DNA of 64,000 bases from Utricularia gibba (lineage: Eukaryota > Streptophyta > Magnoliopsida > Lamiales > Lentibulariaceae), in the NCBI GenBank assembly GCA_002189035.1, contig NEEC01000011.1:682001-746000 (forward strand). The letters are read 5' to 3'. The position numbers and the translations under genes are program-made. The notes under the pieces are model-generated. The model made no database searches and had not been told where the DNA came from. It was given only the letters and a program-made list of their open reading frames with translations. Positions within the stretch are counted from its first letter, which is position 1. Every line of letters begins with the position of its first letter. Shown piece by piece: positions 44,300 through 55,638 of this stretch.

Positions 44300-46575
44300 T
44301 TTTGATAGGAGATCCAAAATTTTGATGTCAATATGGCAATATCCAGTTAATAAAAGATATGATGTTCAAAGAGCATATTTGAAATGGGATCCTATACAAC
44401 TTTTATTGGATCATTATCAACCGTCTAGTGTGAAAAATCATCAAAGTCATTTTGAGCATTCATGGTTTAGTTAGTTTACTTCTTCGAAGGAATATTCAGA
44501 GATCAAACATTGTACCTATTGCTTTTTTGCTATTTATTTGCTAAAGAAAATAATCAAGTTGGTAATGATATCTTCAAAATTCATAGTTTTTAAAATTGAA
44601 AAAAGATGAAGGATGGAAAACATTGTTTTTTTTCTTACTCATGTATAAAATAATCCTTGCTGACAACATAATGATGACTTCATAACTGGTAATTATGCCT
44701 TCACAAAATTATGTCGTGCATTGTTTGATCAACCTAGTCATTTGGATAATATTACTCGGCTTCATAGTAATGAAGAAACGCAAAGGAGTTAATTGTAATT
44801 GAAAGTTTCTATTGTAGTAGCATTGCTTTACTTCTCATGGTTGTGCATCGCGGGGTCATGATGAGACATCACCTTCAAAGAATCGAGGTAATGTTTTTGA
44901 GGTATTTCAACTTTTAGTGGAATTCCATTCCCTTACTTAGAAAGTAGTTCTTCAAAATGCTCCAATTAGTTATAGATATGCTTCACTTCTTATTCATAAA
45001 AAAATTGAATATTTATGCTACTTTGATTCAATGTTACATTTGTTAAGAAATTGTTGAATTTGAAATTCACGATATTGCAAAATGGGAGCAAATAGCATTG
45101 ATGTTAAGATTAGGAAAGAAGCTATTTTTAATTCATACATGTGTCAATTACTAAAGTTATAACACTTAAGAAAATTTTGAGTTTTGATTACATTTTAGAA
45201 TATTTTTATGTTATAATTTCCTAATTTTGAGTAGTGGAATTAGATTTTTTAAATACAATTTATATCATATTTTTGTATTTTTAATATCCTTTCTATTTTT
45301 AAGATGGGGTAAAATCCTGAATTCGATTTCTAGCATGATGAAAGTGTTGAAAAAATTAGTAATGATGCATCTTCTAGTTAAACTCAAGCTTCAGGAATTA
45401 CAACTTCTGATTGTTTATTATCTTTTGATTTGTTTTTGTCTTAAGTTTGATGAAGGAAGTTCTAGATTATAGATCAACATTGTCAAGCTTTATGAAAGAA
45501 ATCTTAAGATATCATTGATGTTGTTCATTTAGCAACTTCTACAACTCAACTTCTATAAAATATTGTTAAGGGTTTAAACCGGTCTCCGAGGTGGGGCTGA
45601 TTCTTGGGTTATAAAATATTGTGCCTTGTTATGTTCTTGGCGATTTGTTTGATGTGACCGAAAGAAACAAGGACATGTAGAGGTTTTTACGTGGAAACCG
45701 CCGAAGGACGGAAAAAACCACGGAACTGTCAGAGCTCACCTGAAAAATTCTTTACTAGCGATGGTGAAGTGAGGTACAGGTTAGGAGGCTTAGGATCCAA
45801 TCTTTTCCCTATTATGATTTCTGTTATTTATAGAGGGGGTTGATCTGGCCGGATCATGAGTTCTGCAACTATCGGCTACCTTTCCATATTCGTACTTTGA
45901 TCTTGCTGTACAGACGATCGTCACCTATTCTGCTACGGCTTGACTACTTTTCAGACTGGACCATACCGTCACTATCAGATCCCTGACATATACTGATCTG
46001 TCGGCAGAAGTTGTCCCATCAAGGATCCTTTTGGCACCCCTTCAGAAACCGATCGTCCTCGCCCCAGTTGTACTCCATCAAATATGAGATATGATAGTGA
46101 GATAATTTTTTTGTCTAAAGTTGTGAAGTTATGTGAATTTCATAATATTGATATTCTATATATGAATGATACGTGCATCTATATGGAGGATGGGTACATC
46201 GACAGCCTGATTATTTTACTAATGAACAACATTTTCAGGATGAAATTGTTTAGTTATTCTTGACATATAGTAACAGAAAATGAAGTTCAGGTTTAATGAA
46301 AAGGCCGTGGCTCCTAAAATTGGTGAGTTTATTAATTCTGAAATACACATTTAAATCATTTGATGTAGTTAAGATATATCTGTCGGTAGACTTGTATTAT
46401 CCATAAGACTTTACTCAACAAGAAAGGATTGAATTAAAACTTTAGTTGATACATTTGTTATGGACGTATATGAAGATGATGAGATGCAAAAAATAGATAC
46501 TCTAACAGAATTGTGTCATTGTATAGTTGCAACCCATCAGTATAATATCTATCATCTAATTGATTGTCTACTATA
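44300..46575 (+). pseudogene. hAT transposase relic (TTF-zinc-finger / DUF4371 type), split by a solo LTR
   Basis: Frames in order spell this plant hAT protein. The TTF region is YPVNKRYDVQRAYLKWDPIQ, HQSHFEHSWF, and KHCTYCFFAIYL at about 44330-44540. It is followed by GNYAFTKLCRALFDQPSHLDN and the RGHDE-type block (HGCASRGHDETSPSKNRGN) at 44840-44890. After the solo LTR, 46081-46573 continues with SKVVKLCEFHNIDILYMND and VDTFVMDVYEDDEMQKIDTL, and with LCHCIVATHQYNIYHLIDCLL leading towards the dimerisation domain. Removing the LTR and one copy of AATAT restores continuity. Stops are frequent; the 45000-45480 part is poorly readable. Confidence 0.72.
45559..46085 (-). mobile_element. Solo Tat-type LTR with 5-bp target duplication, inside the hAT relic
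   Basis: The LTR spans 45564-46080 (517 bp), plus-strand TGTTAAGGGT to CTCCATCA, flanked by AATAT at 45559-45563 and 46081-46085. It aligns with the LTR of element III (TTACGTGGAAACCGCCGAAGG against 6625-6645, and the TCAGATCCCTGACA region), so its element orientation is minus. A TATA box is on the minus strand at about 45823-45834. Confidence 0.95.
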
Positions 46576-47569
46576 AATTCTTGTGTAACACTTCCATAAG
46601 CCTGTGCTTCCCTTGATGTCGGTGAGGATTTCGTGTAGTTTCAGCAATTCTTCCACTTCCAAGATACATTCTCCCATTTCCCTCATAAAAAGAATAGTGG
46701 GTGCATGGAAGAGTTTTCGATATGATATGATAAAATAACAAGACAGTAAAGAATCAAATAATCAGGCATAGGAATAGAATTAAACAACTATGTCGGCATC
46801 ACATTTTTCGCATTGCATATGTCTCTACAATTGACCCTTATGAATCATTCATGAGATGTAAAAAAATCTAAGTAATGGTTGGGTGAATGCACAAATTGGG
46901 GCCCATTTGTAGAATAACTCAGTGTAAAATTCTAATTAGTAGAGTAGTCCTATTTTATATTTCTTAATAAAGCCAATATTTTTTTTAAATGATTATTTTT
47001 ATGAATTATGTATTTCATTTGATGTATAAAGATTGTATTTATGAAATACAATTTTTGCTTTAGTAAAAATTATATTTACTATATTTAAGTTTTAGAAATA
47101 AAATAAATTTAGGAAACGGATTAATAATTATCTATATTAATATTATATATATATATATATATAATTATTAATTTTTCCAATATTATGAATCAAAATATTT
47201 TTTTAGGTAAATAATGATGTAATTTATTTGAATATCCCAAGAGAAATTCATAGAGAAAATGAGATTATTATTCAAAATATGAAACAAAATGTCATCCAAT
47301 CTCAAGAACTATGTATTGGCACAAATAACCATTACAAGTTTGAAATCAAAATCAAAAATTACAAGACATTTATTCCATTCATTGAAGGTGAAGAAAAAGA
47401 ACAAAACGAAAGAACTGACTTCCCCATCGAAAAGTGTTCTCCCAAGATATCCCATGCATACATTATATTTATCTTTATCTAGTCCACAAAATATTTTTGA
47501 TGTACAAGAATATTTATCATTATGATCTTTCATTCCTACTTCTATATATATACTAACTACAATTATGAG
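46576..47569. other. Unassigned AT-rich sequence with (TA)n tract
   Basis: A TA dinucleotide run lies at about 47145-47163. No supported gene. Confidence 0.4.
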
Positions 47570-48050
47570 TCATTGTCTGTGTTACTATGATGGGCCAATG
47601 TGTAAAGCTCCACCCAAGGAACAGTGATATAAGCACTTTAGGTGAATCTTATATCATTTATGAATGAAAATGATAAAGAGATTAAGTAAAATGATTACAC
47701 AAACCTTGCATGAAACCTTTTTCTGAGTACATTAGAGGATGCTTGATAGTAACTCCAAACTTGACCATGCTTGGTCAAAGATGGAAAATAAATAAATTTG
47801 TGAAAGTTAGGTGCCCCAAGTGAACAAGGTAATACAAGAGGGGTCATGGCATTGGTATTAGAGCTAAACTCCGATTGGTAATGGTTTTTAAGGCCCTACC
47901 TAAGAGTGGAAGGACCACCTTAAGTGAATTCCATGTCAATTAGAAATGGGGAAGAGAAAAAGATTAAGTGGAATGAACATACAAATCTTGTATGAGACCT
48001 TTTCATGAGCATGGTAAAGGAGCTTTGATAATAACTCTAAATTAAGAATT
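47570..48050 (+). repeat. LTR-like duplicated unit with a tRNA-iMet primer-site-like sequence
   Basis: Two imperfect copies of a block of about 120 bp (47638-47762 and 47930-48046; AAGAGATTAAGT, ACAAA(C/T)CTTG(C/T)ATGA, ATAGTAACTC or ATAATAACTC) flank TGGTATTAGAGCTA at 47853-47866. The latter differs from the plant initiator-Met primer site TGGTATCAGAGCCA at two positions. The phrase CCAATGTGTAAAGCTCCACC before it is typical of LTRs of that type. Possibly a decayed LTR end; no coding region follows. Confidence 0.35.
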
Positions 48051-49275
48051 TAAAGAAAAGCTAATTAAAATACTTGCACTAATTGCTTCCCAAAATTTCC
48101 AAATGTCCAATTAAACAGGAATAAGAATAAAAACTAAAAAAAACAACTATAGTGATTGATGTTTTTACTTTTCTTTGTGAGACAGCAACATTTCATCGAG
48201 AATTTAGATAAGGAATGAGTAAACAAGAAAATGGAAATAACTGAAAATGGTTGTAGCAATGTGGTAGCAACCTTTTGGGTTAATGGCAGTGCTCAAGATG
48301 ATGAAAGAGGGTTAAAATATATTATGGATCACTTGAAGTGGTATAAGGATGAAAGTAAACCTTCAAACTCTTGTAAGTCTCAAAAACTGAAGAAAACTCA
48401 TGAGCAGCAAGTGGAAGAAAAGAGTGAGCAGTCTGCATAGTTACAATAATAAATTTATGATGAACTGATTGAGTGTCCTAAAATCCTAAAGTTTTGCAGG
48501 AGTAAAATAGAGATACATTGGAAGGTTTCAGCTTTGGAACTATCGAATTTGATCAAGTGTAAGTGGAATAATAGGTTTTGAGATTGAATGTAGGATATTT
48601 TTTGCCAAATAAAACTCATCCTTCTGAACACCAAGGACTCTGAGCTGGTTAACAACTTTGGACACTCTGTCCATAAACTATTTGTCAATCTCTGTGGCTG
48701 CCATCCTTAACCCCTCCATATGATTCGTAGTCATTATAATGTTTTGCTGTATTAAGATGTTAATAGTATATTATCATTTGTATTATAACTCACTTAATAA
48801 AATTAAAACTAGGTATAGAATACTTACCGGCACCCTCCAGAGTATAATAAGGTCCACTCATCTTAAGGATGCGATTCACATAGTCGTGTGCACTTGGACT
48901 GTTTAATGATGGCATAGTCATTACATTATCAAATTCACTCTACTTTTTGGCATATGCAATGTGTCTGACCATTTTCTGTCGAGGCTTTTTCCCTAGATGG
49001 GACTGTGCATTCTTACGATGCGCAAAAAAGATGCACATCATAGGAGGGAAAATACCATTTGTAATTATTGTAAGGAATCAAAAGCTCTAGTTCATGATCA
49101 CCAATTATATAAACTCCTGATCTTTCTCGAACAATGTGTTGTCCCCTTTGCTGTAGAAAGCAAGAAAAATTCTCTGCACTCTTCCCCTCCACAAAAGCAT
49201 AACAGATGAGGGAAGCTATTTACATTTACATGGGTGAAAAAAGTAGTGACTTTGGTATGTGATGGTTGGACTGAT
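48051..49275. other. Unassigned sequence with two short open frames
   Basis: A 69-codon plus frame at 48231-48440 (MEITENGCSNVVATFWVNGS) and a 70-codon frame at 48997-49209 containing ENTICNYCKES are open, but neither can be assigned. The second could be a remnant of the BED-type finger of the hAT relic downstream; this is a guess. Confidence 0.3.
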
Positions 49276-49712
49276 TGATGAGTCTCGTTTTTACAACAAA
49301 TTTTAAATATTTTTCAAACTCGTGAAATACAAAATGTGTAGTATTGGTATCAAACACAAGGAGTTGTTTTTCAATGAATGGTGAAGTTACACCGAATAGG
49401 GATTGTAAACAAACAACAAAAATAAATGTAAATGATGAACCTTAAATAAGAAAATGTTCCTGTGATTGGAATCTTGTCCAAGTATGTTTGTCGCATCTCC
49501 ATTTTTCTTTGATCTTCTCGAGTACTCAGTTATAGTAGTAAGGAACTACCTACCCTCCATTACACTCTCTTGCAAGAAAGCACGAGAATAGCCCGATGTT
49601 ATTCCTCCTTGGAGAAATGCAAATAAGAGGTCCAGCCTTCGTATCCATACGGTCGAATTACGTGCATGTGCTTGAGTATTGTGAATGACCCAATGAGTCT
49701 AGATACAAGATT
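49276..49712 (+). repeat. Dispersed repeat Y, second copy
   Basis: Starts TGATGAGTCTCGTTTTTACA and aligns over about 440 bp with the reverse complement of 40000-40458, with roughly one difference in four or five bases by eye. No coding capacity. Confidence 0.7.
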
Positions 49713-50499
49713 ACTATCTATCTATTGATCCTGAAGTATGGCCATAGATAAAACATTGTTTTCCTCCAATAAGTAGGGCATGAGTCAGTGCTTGCCACCT
49801 TGCTACTTTTCAAAACCTGTAGGTAGTGATCAGCTAACCATGAATCTTCAATAAGGAGACTGTTATATAAATACTGTAACAGAGTCGCGTGAAGACATGA
49901 AGATTAGATAATGAAATGTAGAACTTGGAATCCCCCAACCCATAAACAAATGTTTCTAGCCACGAATAGTCATACAAACTAAGGAAAACAAGAAAAAAGT
50001 TCTAGAGAGCAGCTAGAGGAAAAATCCTCTAAAGAGATAAACTAAAATCTAAACAAAAATTAGAATTGAAAGCAGAATTTTTGAACTGATTTGAACTAAA
50101 CTACATTGTCTGAGTTTTTGTTTTCCTCAAGTCTTGCTGGACTAGAGTGACTTTCAAGAAAACTCATGCTTTGACACTGGTATGCTAATGATTTAATGTG
50201 TCAAAGACTCCTGTGTACTACACGTCAAAACTCATCATTAGGTGTCTATAGTCTTTAGAAAACAAAGAAATGTCAATTTGGGAAGATCTATTTTGTCACC
50301 ATCTGTTGCTTCCTTTCCCACATTTCCTGCCACGTATTTGTGTTTAAAAATACTTAAAAAAAACTAGCAAAAATATTAAATAGAGTACAAGATTTAGTAT
50401 AATTCTCTTAATTTAGATAAAACGTAAATCTTATATTATAAATTCTTAACTAAACAACTTTAATCATATTTAGACATAAAAACGGCCTAAAGATAATGA
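49713..50499. other. Unassigned AT-rich sequence
   Basis: Nothing recognised. Confidence 0.4.
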
Positions 50500-51960
50500 G
50501 AATATGATACCTAACAGTGATCCACAAAAGCATCCTCTAATAATTTTTTTGGCAGTTAATGAGTGTCGTGTGAAGTTTATTGAAGCTGTAAATTGTGACT
50601 TAGTATTAAAGAATGCTAATTTCATTGCTTTACGAATTGATAAATTGGTTAGTAGGTGTCTCAAATGTAAAGCAAATTGTGATTGGCAATGCTGAGGTTT
50701 GCAAAGTAGCCAGAGAAAGTATGGAGAATAAGTATCCTTAGGATATGTTTTCCAATTATTCATCATTTTTTAATGTTTATCCTTATCCGTTAATATTTAT
50801 CCATTGCTAACATTGCTAAATGTGCATTTAGATATTTTGGAGCCCTTCCATGGTGCATACGCTGAACCTATTAGGCAAAGATGTTTATTCTCCAAGGAAC
50901 ATGACAAAAAATCAGATAGCATTCCAGTAGTTATGTTGGATCATTGAAGGTATAGATAAGATGATGAAGATTAAACATTCCACAAAGGTATGCTTTATTC
51001 AAGAAACATTCAAAGTTGAGGCTTTTGAGTGTTGCTGAAACATGATTTGCATCAATGTATGTTACGATAAGATGGTTCAAACTAGTGAAGCAAGAGCTTA
51101 GATTGAATGTGGTAAGTGATGAGTGGATGAATTTACATGGAAGTCGAAGTGATAAAGCAAAGAAGCTATGTGGGATATTGTTTTCCAAAATGTTTAAGAA
51201 TGTTATTTACACCTTTCAAAAATGAAATGCATATGAAGAAAGTATTCTTTGGAATGTGGTTGAAAAAAATGTGGAAAAGAAAGGATGCTAGTATTACTCC
51301 AGTACATGCTTTTGCACATACTTTAAATCCCAATTTAATTATATTTTTTATTGATATTATGGCATTATGCTTCACTTATATGATATCATGTGTATTACTT
51401 TATTTTATTAAATAGGGTTGGAACTACAGAATGCAAACAAGAGCATCCTTTCTTGCCTCCTCTTCAATCTGACCAAGAATTAATAAACTCGAGGCAAAAG
51501 GCTATCTAGAGGACCTTGACAAACTTGGAAGATTTTTGAATGAAATATTTGATTTTAGTCCTATAGTTGGAAGATCAACTAGTGATCTTATAGAATGGTG
51601 ATCAAGTTTTTGAGGATCCACATAACTTATTCAAAACTTGGCTATCAAATTTTTTGGTCATGTTTCATCTTCTTCAACGTGTGAGCAAAATTGGAGTACC
51701 TAAAAGTTCATTCATTCTACCAAAAGAAATAAGTTAACAACTCAAAGAGCAGATAATCTTGTTTTTGTTCATACTTGCACCTTCTATCTACAAAAGCAAA
51801 TGATTATCAAGAAGGGCCTTCGAAATTATGGGATATTGAAGGTGATGAAGAAAATTCTCTTTATGGTTTGGTACTGGAAAATTCAAATCTTTCATTGGAT
51901 GAACTTGCTTTTGAGTTGGAGATGTCGGGAACAAGAATGTGATGATATTTATGATATTGA
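50500..51960 (+). pseudogene. hAT transposase relic 2 (DUF659 / dimerisation-domain type)
   Basis: Segments in order are VKQIVIGNAEVCKVARESMENKYP (near 50660-50740), a probable intron or insertion, then VHTLNLLGKDVYSPRN (near 50850) and WIIEGIDKMMKIKHST. After these come LRLLSVAETRFASMYVTIRWF and KQELRLNVVSDEW near 51020-51130, TPVHAFAHTLNPNL near 51300, and the hAT C-terminal dimerisation block LAIKFFGHVSSSSTCEQNWS at about 51640-51700 with NKLTTQRADNLVFVHT following. This is the DUF659 plus hAT_dimer architecture. Frameshifts occur throughout. It differs from the relic at 44.3 kb, so two hAT subfamilies are present. Confidence 0.75.
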
Positions 51961-52389
51961 AAATTAGATTTGTAGGTTACATTTGATGTTTGATTTATAA
52001 CTATTTCATCAATATCATGTATTACTTTGACAATTGAAATCCAAATTTAAAACATTTAAACTTATTAAGGTAATGCATTTTTGTTGTAAAAGATTCAATA
52101 TATTACGTATGTATATATATAGATATTTTTTTTTCATTAAATAGATATCGCACCCTATTTGATGGATTCCCAAAATTAAGGAATTTCACATCCTTGCACC
52201 CCGAATCCCGCACCTCACACCCGGTCTTGTGCAACATAGCAAGATTTTAATATAACCTCATTGTATGATTGGTCAAATGATGAGAATCTAAAAGTACTGA
52301 CCAAACCTGCATCAAAAAAGTGATTCAGTAGAGTAGTCTATTGAAGGAACTACACTCTTCTAGTCACTCCCTCAATATCATTAGGCATA
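51961..52389. other. Unassigned sequence before the copia relic
   Basis: No domain recognised; it may hold the hAT terminal region and the 5' part of the copia pol fragment. Confidence 0.35.
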
Positions 52390-52422
52390 ATATGATGAGA
52401 AACACCAGCTCTCATAACACGA

Positions 52423-55370
52423 TTGTTATCTGATATTTATGAATATGATAACATTGTTGTTTATGAAAAGAAATCAAACAGTGTGACAAAAGCTTTTCTG
52501 TTACCATATTGGAAACAAGCCATGATGGAGAAGTTGAAGATCATTGAAAGATATGGAACATGGAACATGGTTGATCTACCAAACAATGTCAATATTGTGG
52601 GTTTGAAATGAATCTTCAAGGTCAAAACAAACTCAGATGAAAGTCTCCAAAAGTACAAGGCATAACTTGTGCTAAAGTGTACTCTAAGGAATTTGGTGTG
52701 GATTACTTCGACACTTATGAACCTGTGATGAGGTTTGATAGAATTAGACTAATCTTGGCTATCTCTGCACAAGCAAATTGGAACATTCATAAGATGGATG
52801 TAAAGTCAGCATTTCCCAATGGAAACTTAAAGGAAAACAAATTTTGTTGTGCAATCACCTTGCTTTTCTATCAACAACTATCAAGTCATGGTATTGTCTA
52901 AAGGTCTCTATGGCCTAAAATAGGTACCAAGAGCATGGTACTCAAAAGCTTTGTCAAGACCCATGCCTAGGGCCCAAGAGGCATGAGGCAAAATTGCCAA
53001 GTCCCATCAAACGTTAGGACTCAGGGCTACTTAACCCCTTTGTAGCATGGAAAAATAACATTAAGTTGGCTACATATATATATTCACTCACAACCATTCA
53101 AACATGGAAAAGGAACTACGTCCAGTCTACTTAGCACATTCCTCACAGTGTAGGTAAGGTTCCAACAACTATTCACGGCCTGCCACAACTTCTACAGCTA
53201 AACCCCTACTTTGGTTGATCACCAAACCTTCAGCCATTCCCTTCTACACCTGGAACAAGTTAAAACATAGAGTGGTCATGCTACTGAAGTTTGGTAAAAG
53301 ATAAACATGTATGAAGTGAAAAAAAGTGTTTGAGCATAAAGTCTCAAAATCAAGCACATATCCAAGTAGTGAGTCCCATTGTTTATCTTTGCCCAATCCC
53401 CTTGACCCTTCAGCTTAGGGATCACCTCCAGATCTTAGGAAATGGGTCATATATTACCTAAGTCCTTTAGTAGTGTTCAGAAGAGTCACCAATCGAACAC
53501 CACCTCTAAACTTAAACCATGGCATGCATATAACATGTTTCCTGGTATTTCTTGACTGGCTTATCCCATAGGGATGCCTCAGACATGTGTGACATATTTA
53601 GCCATGAATCCCATGGTTAAAACCATGTTGCTAGGAGTGTGGGTCCACACTCCTCTCCATTTCCTAACATATGTTCTCATAGCACATAGTCAAAGAACAT
53701 TGAGCACTTCACTCACTTTGAAAGAGAACACTTGTTTGGAAACCAACCAACAAGGGCACCTAATCCTTGGAAGAAAACAATTAAGGATTCAAAAAGAGAA
53801 TTTTAGTGACCTCAAAAAGATTTCAAAACATCAGAAACCCCAAAAAACGTGCCCTGCTAGACATTTTGCACAATGAAGAACAGGGAGGAACACAGGTTAA
53901 TGGAAACAGGGAGAAATCTTTCCAAACAAAATAGTAACACATAGGCAATCAATCACGCATGTTCCAAAGAAGCATCAAAACATGCGTCTAAAAGAAACAG
54001 TAGCACTCATCCCACTTACCTTACTCCCTACAGAAGTAATCCCTTTCTTATAGCTAATTCCACGAATTTCCTTCCTCTTTAGCTCTATCACCCCTTCCTT
54101 CCACAACTTTACTTTCTAAGGTATCTCCTCCACAACTCTAAACAACTCTATCCTCCAGAACTTAAGAGACTCCATGAGTCAGTACCCCCTCTAACCTGAG
54201 GTTGCCATGGGGGCTTTCCTTTAGTTAGCACCTACATCCTTCCTATTGGTCACTAGAAACAACCTACATACTGATGTGGACCCCCCATCCTTTTTTCATT
54301 TCATACATGACCATGATCAGTAGACATGCTCTATGCCTAACTATGATACCAGAGACTACAAGCCATAACAAGCTTGAAGATGCTCTTCTTGACTTCCACT
54401 TTGAGAAAGTAGAAATGGGGCAGTACTATTTGTCAAACATGTTAATGACAATACTCTCATTGTGATCATTTATGTTGATGATATTCTCATCACAGGCAGG
54501 AACAAATACTTAGTAGCTAAAGTCAAGAAGTTTATGAAGTTTCATTTTCAAATGGAAGACTATGGATGTATGCATCAATTCATGAGGATGAAGATTACTC
54601 AACTCACCACTAGCATCTTGGTAACTCAAAACAAGTATGCTAGTAACATGCTAAAGTGCTTTGGCCTTGAAGGATGTGCTTGTCAAAACACATCTGTTGG
54701 CTGGAACAAAAGCCTTGGAGCTCATAGTACAAACCAATATGAGAATCGACCCCTCTTCCATGAGGTCTATGATGGGATGCTTAATGTTTTTAATTGAAGA
54801 CAAAACCAGATCTTTTGCATGTAGTTGGACTCATCATGGTATATGCATGAACCAACTGCTAATTTGTTAACTTGTGTCAATAGAATACTTTGTTATGTAG
54901 TAAGAACAGTCAAGAGGATACTTCGTTATGATCTGCTCTTTATGAGGAATGCTACGATGCATGTTGCTACTTTTGTAGATGCTAATTTTGTAGGTGACTC
55001 AGATTATAATAGTGCCAATATGTCTCTACCTTGTTAGTCGTAAATCATGATATTTGGCTTCGGAAAATGCTCAAAGTCCTATGCTTGAGAAAAGCACACC
55101 AACCATGCTCAAATGCAATTCTACAAGTGTCATTACCATGATCAAGGACCCAGTTTATCATCGTCTCACAAAATATAATTCAGTTAAATATCACGCTATC
55201 CGAGAATTACTAAAGGATGGAGAAAGCAACTTCCAACACTTTCTCATTGAGTTATAAATTGCGGACATTGTGACCAAGCCTCTTCCTACTCCAATGTTCG
55301 GGCTCATGAGAGGTGAACTTGGTCTTGCACATGAAGCTAGCTTCAATGTGGAGAATGATGCAACTCATTG
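52423..55370 (+). pseudogene. Copia reverse transcriptase and RNase H, split by an insertion
   Basis: The RT N-terminal half is at 52423-52950: KIIERYGTWNMVDLPNN, FKVKTNSDESLQKYKA, KEFGVDYFDTYEPVMRFD, ANWNIHKMDVKSAFPNGNL, LSKGLYGLK and RAWYSK. After the insertion it resumes at 54371 (LEDALLDFHFEKVE) with the catalytic IIYVDDILITGRNKYLV and the connection region. RNase H follows at 54825-55260 (RILCYVVRTVKRILRYDLLF, FVDANFVGDSDY, CNSTSVITMIKDPVYHRLTKY, VKYHAIREL) and ADIVTKPLPTPMFGLMRGEL at the end. Stops and frameshifts occur on both sides. It would have copied element RNA into DNA. Confidence 0.88.
52947..54375. mobile_element. LTR-like insertion (solo LTR) with target duplication AGCTT
   Basis: The inserted sequence is 52952-54370 (1419 bp). 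It starts TGTCAAGACCC, ends GCCATAACA and is flanked by AGCTT at 52947-52951 and 54371-54375. Deleting it and one AGCTT rejoins the copia RT frame (RAWYSK + LEDALLD). TGT...ACA ends, the 5-bp duplication and the lack of coding frames fit a solo LTR. A TA-rich box at about 53072-53083 would suit a promoter read on the minus strand. The long length and GGGTCTTGACA end (minus) hint at a gypsy lineage, unproven. Confidence 0.88.
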
Positions 55371-55374
55371 AATG

Positions 55375-55638
55375 TGTTGGCTGTATGATGGTCAGCCATG
55401 TCACCTAGGAATAAGATGATTCAATCAACACAATCATCGAGTCAGCCTAATGACTCGTTCAATCTGCTAGATTTCATTATTTTACGTTAAGTTTGTTCTA
55501 GTTTCACTATAAATAAGTTGTTCTCCCTCTCGTTTTAGTATGTAGAATTTCAGCCTTTTTTTTAGAAGTATTCATCGTAATTGCACTTTTCTCTTTGTGT
55601 GCTGCTGCGTTCCATCATTTTTTCAGCAGTACACATCA
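55375..55638 (+). repeat. 3' LTR of copia element VI
   Basis: It starts TGTTGGCTGTATGATGG five bases after the RNase H reading ends and the stop, with GTGGAGAATG as a weak polypurine tract. A TATA box (CTATAAATAAG) lies at about 55509, and the end is taken at ACACATCA (55638). About 264 bp. No second LTR is present to confirm the ends. Confidence 0.7.

Larger units (their letters stand above)
52390..55638 (+). mobile_element. 5'-truncated Ty1/copia element VI
   Basis: Reverse transcriptase, RNase H and a 3' LTR on the plus strand; gag, protease and most of integrase are not found. RT is interrupted by a 1.4-kb insertion at 52952-54370. The copia assignment rests on GTWNMVDLPNN, FKVKTNSDESLQKYKA, FGVDYFDTYEPVMRFD and IYVDDILITG. 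Confidence 0.85.

Noticed and set aside
48231-48440. 69-codon frame as a small host gene
   Set aside because: No recognised domain, no splice context and no supporting neighbour; could be chance.
53574-53876. 100-codon frame as a gene
   Set aside because: It lies within the 1.4-kb LTR-like insertion and has no domain.
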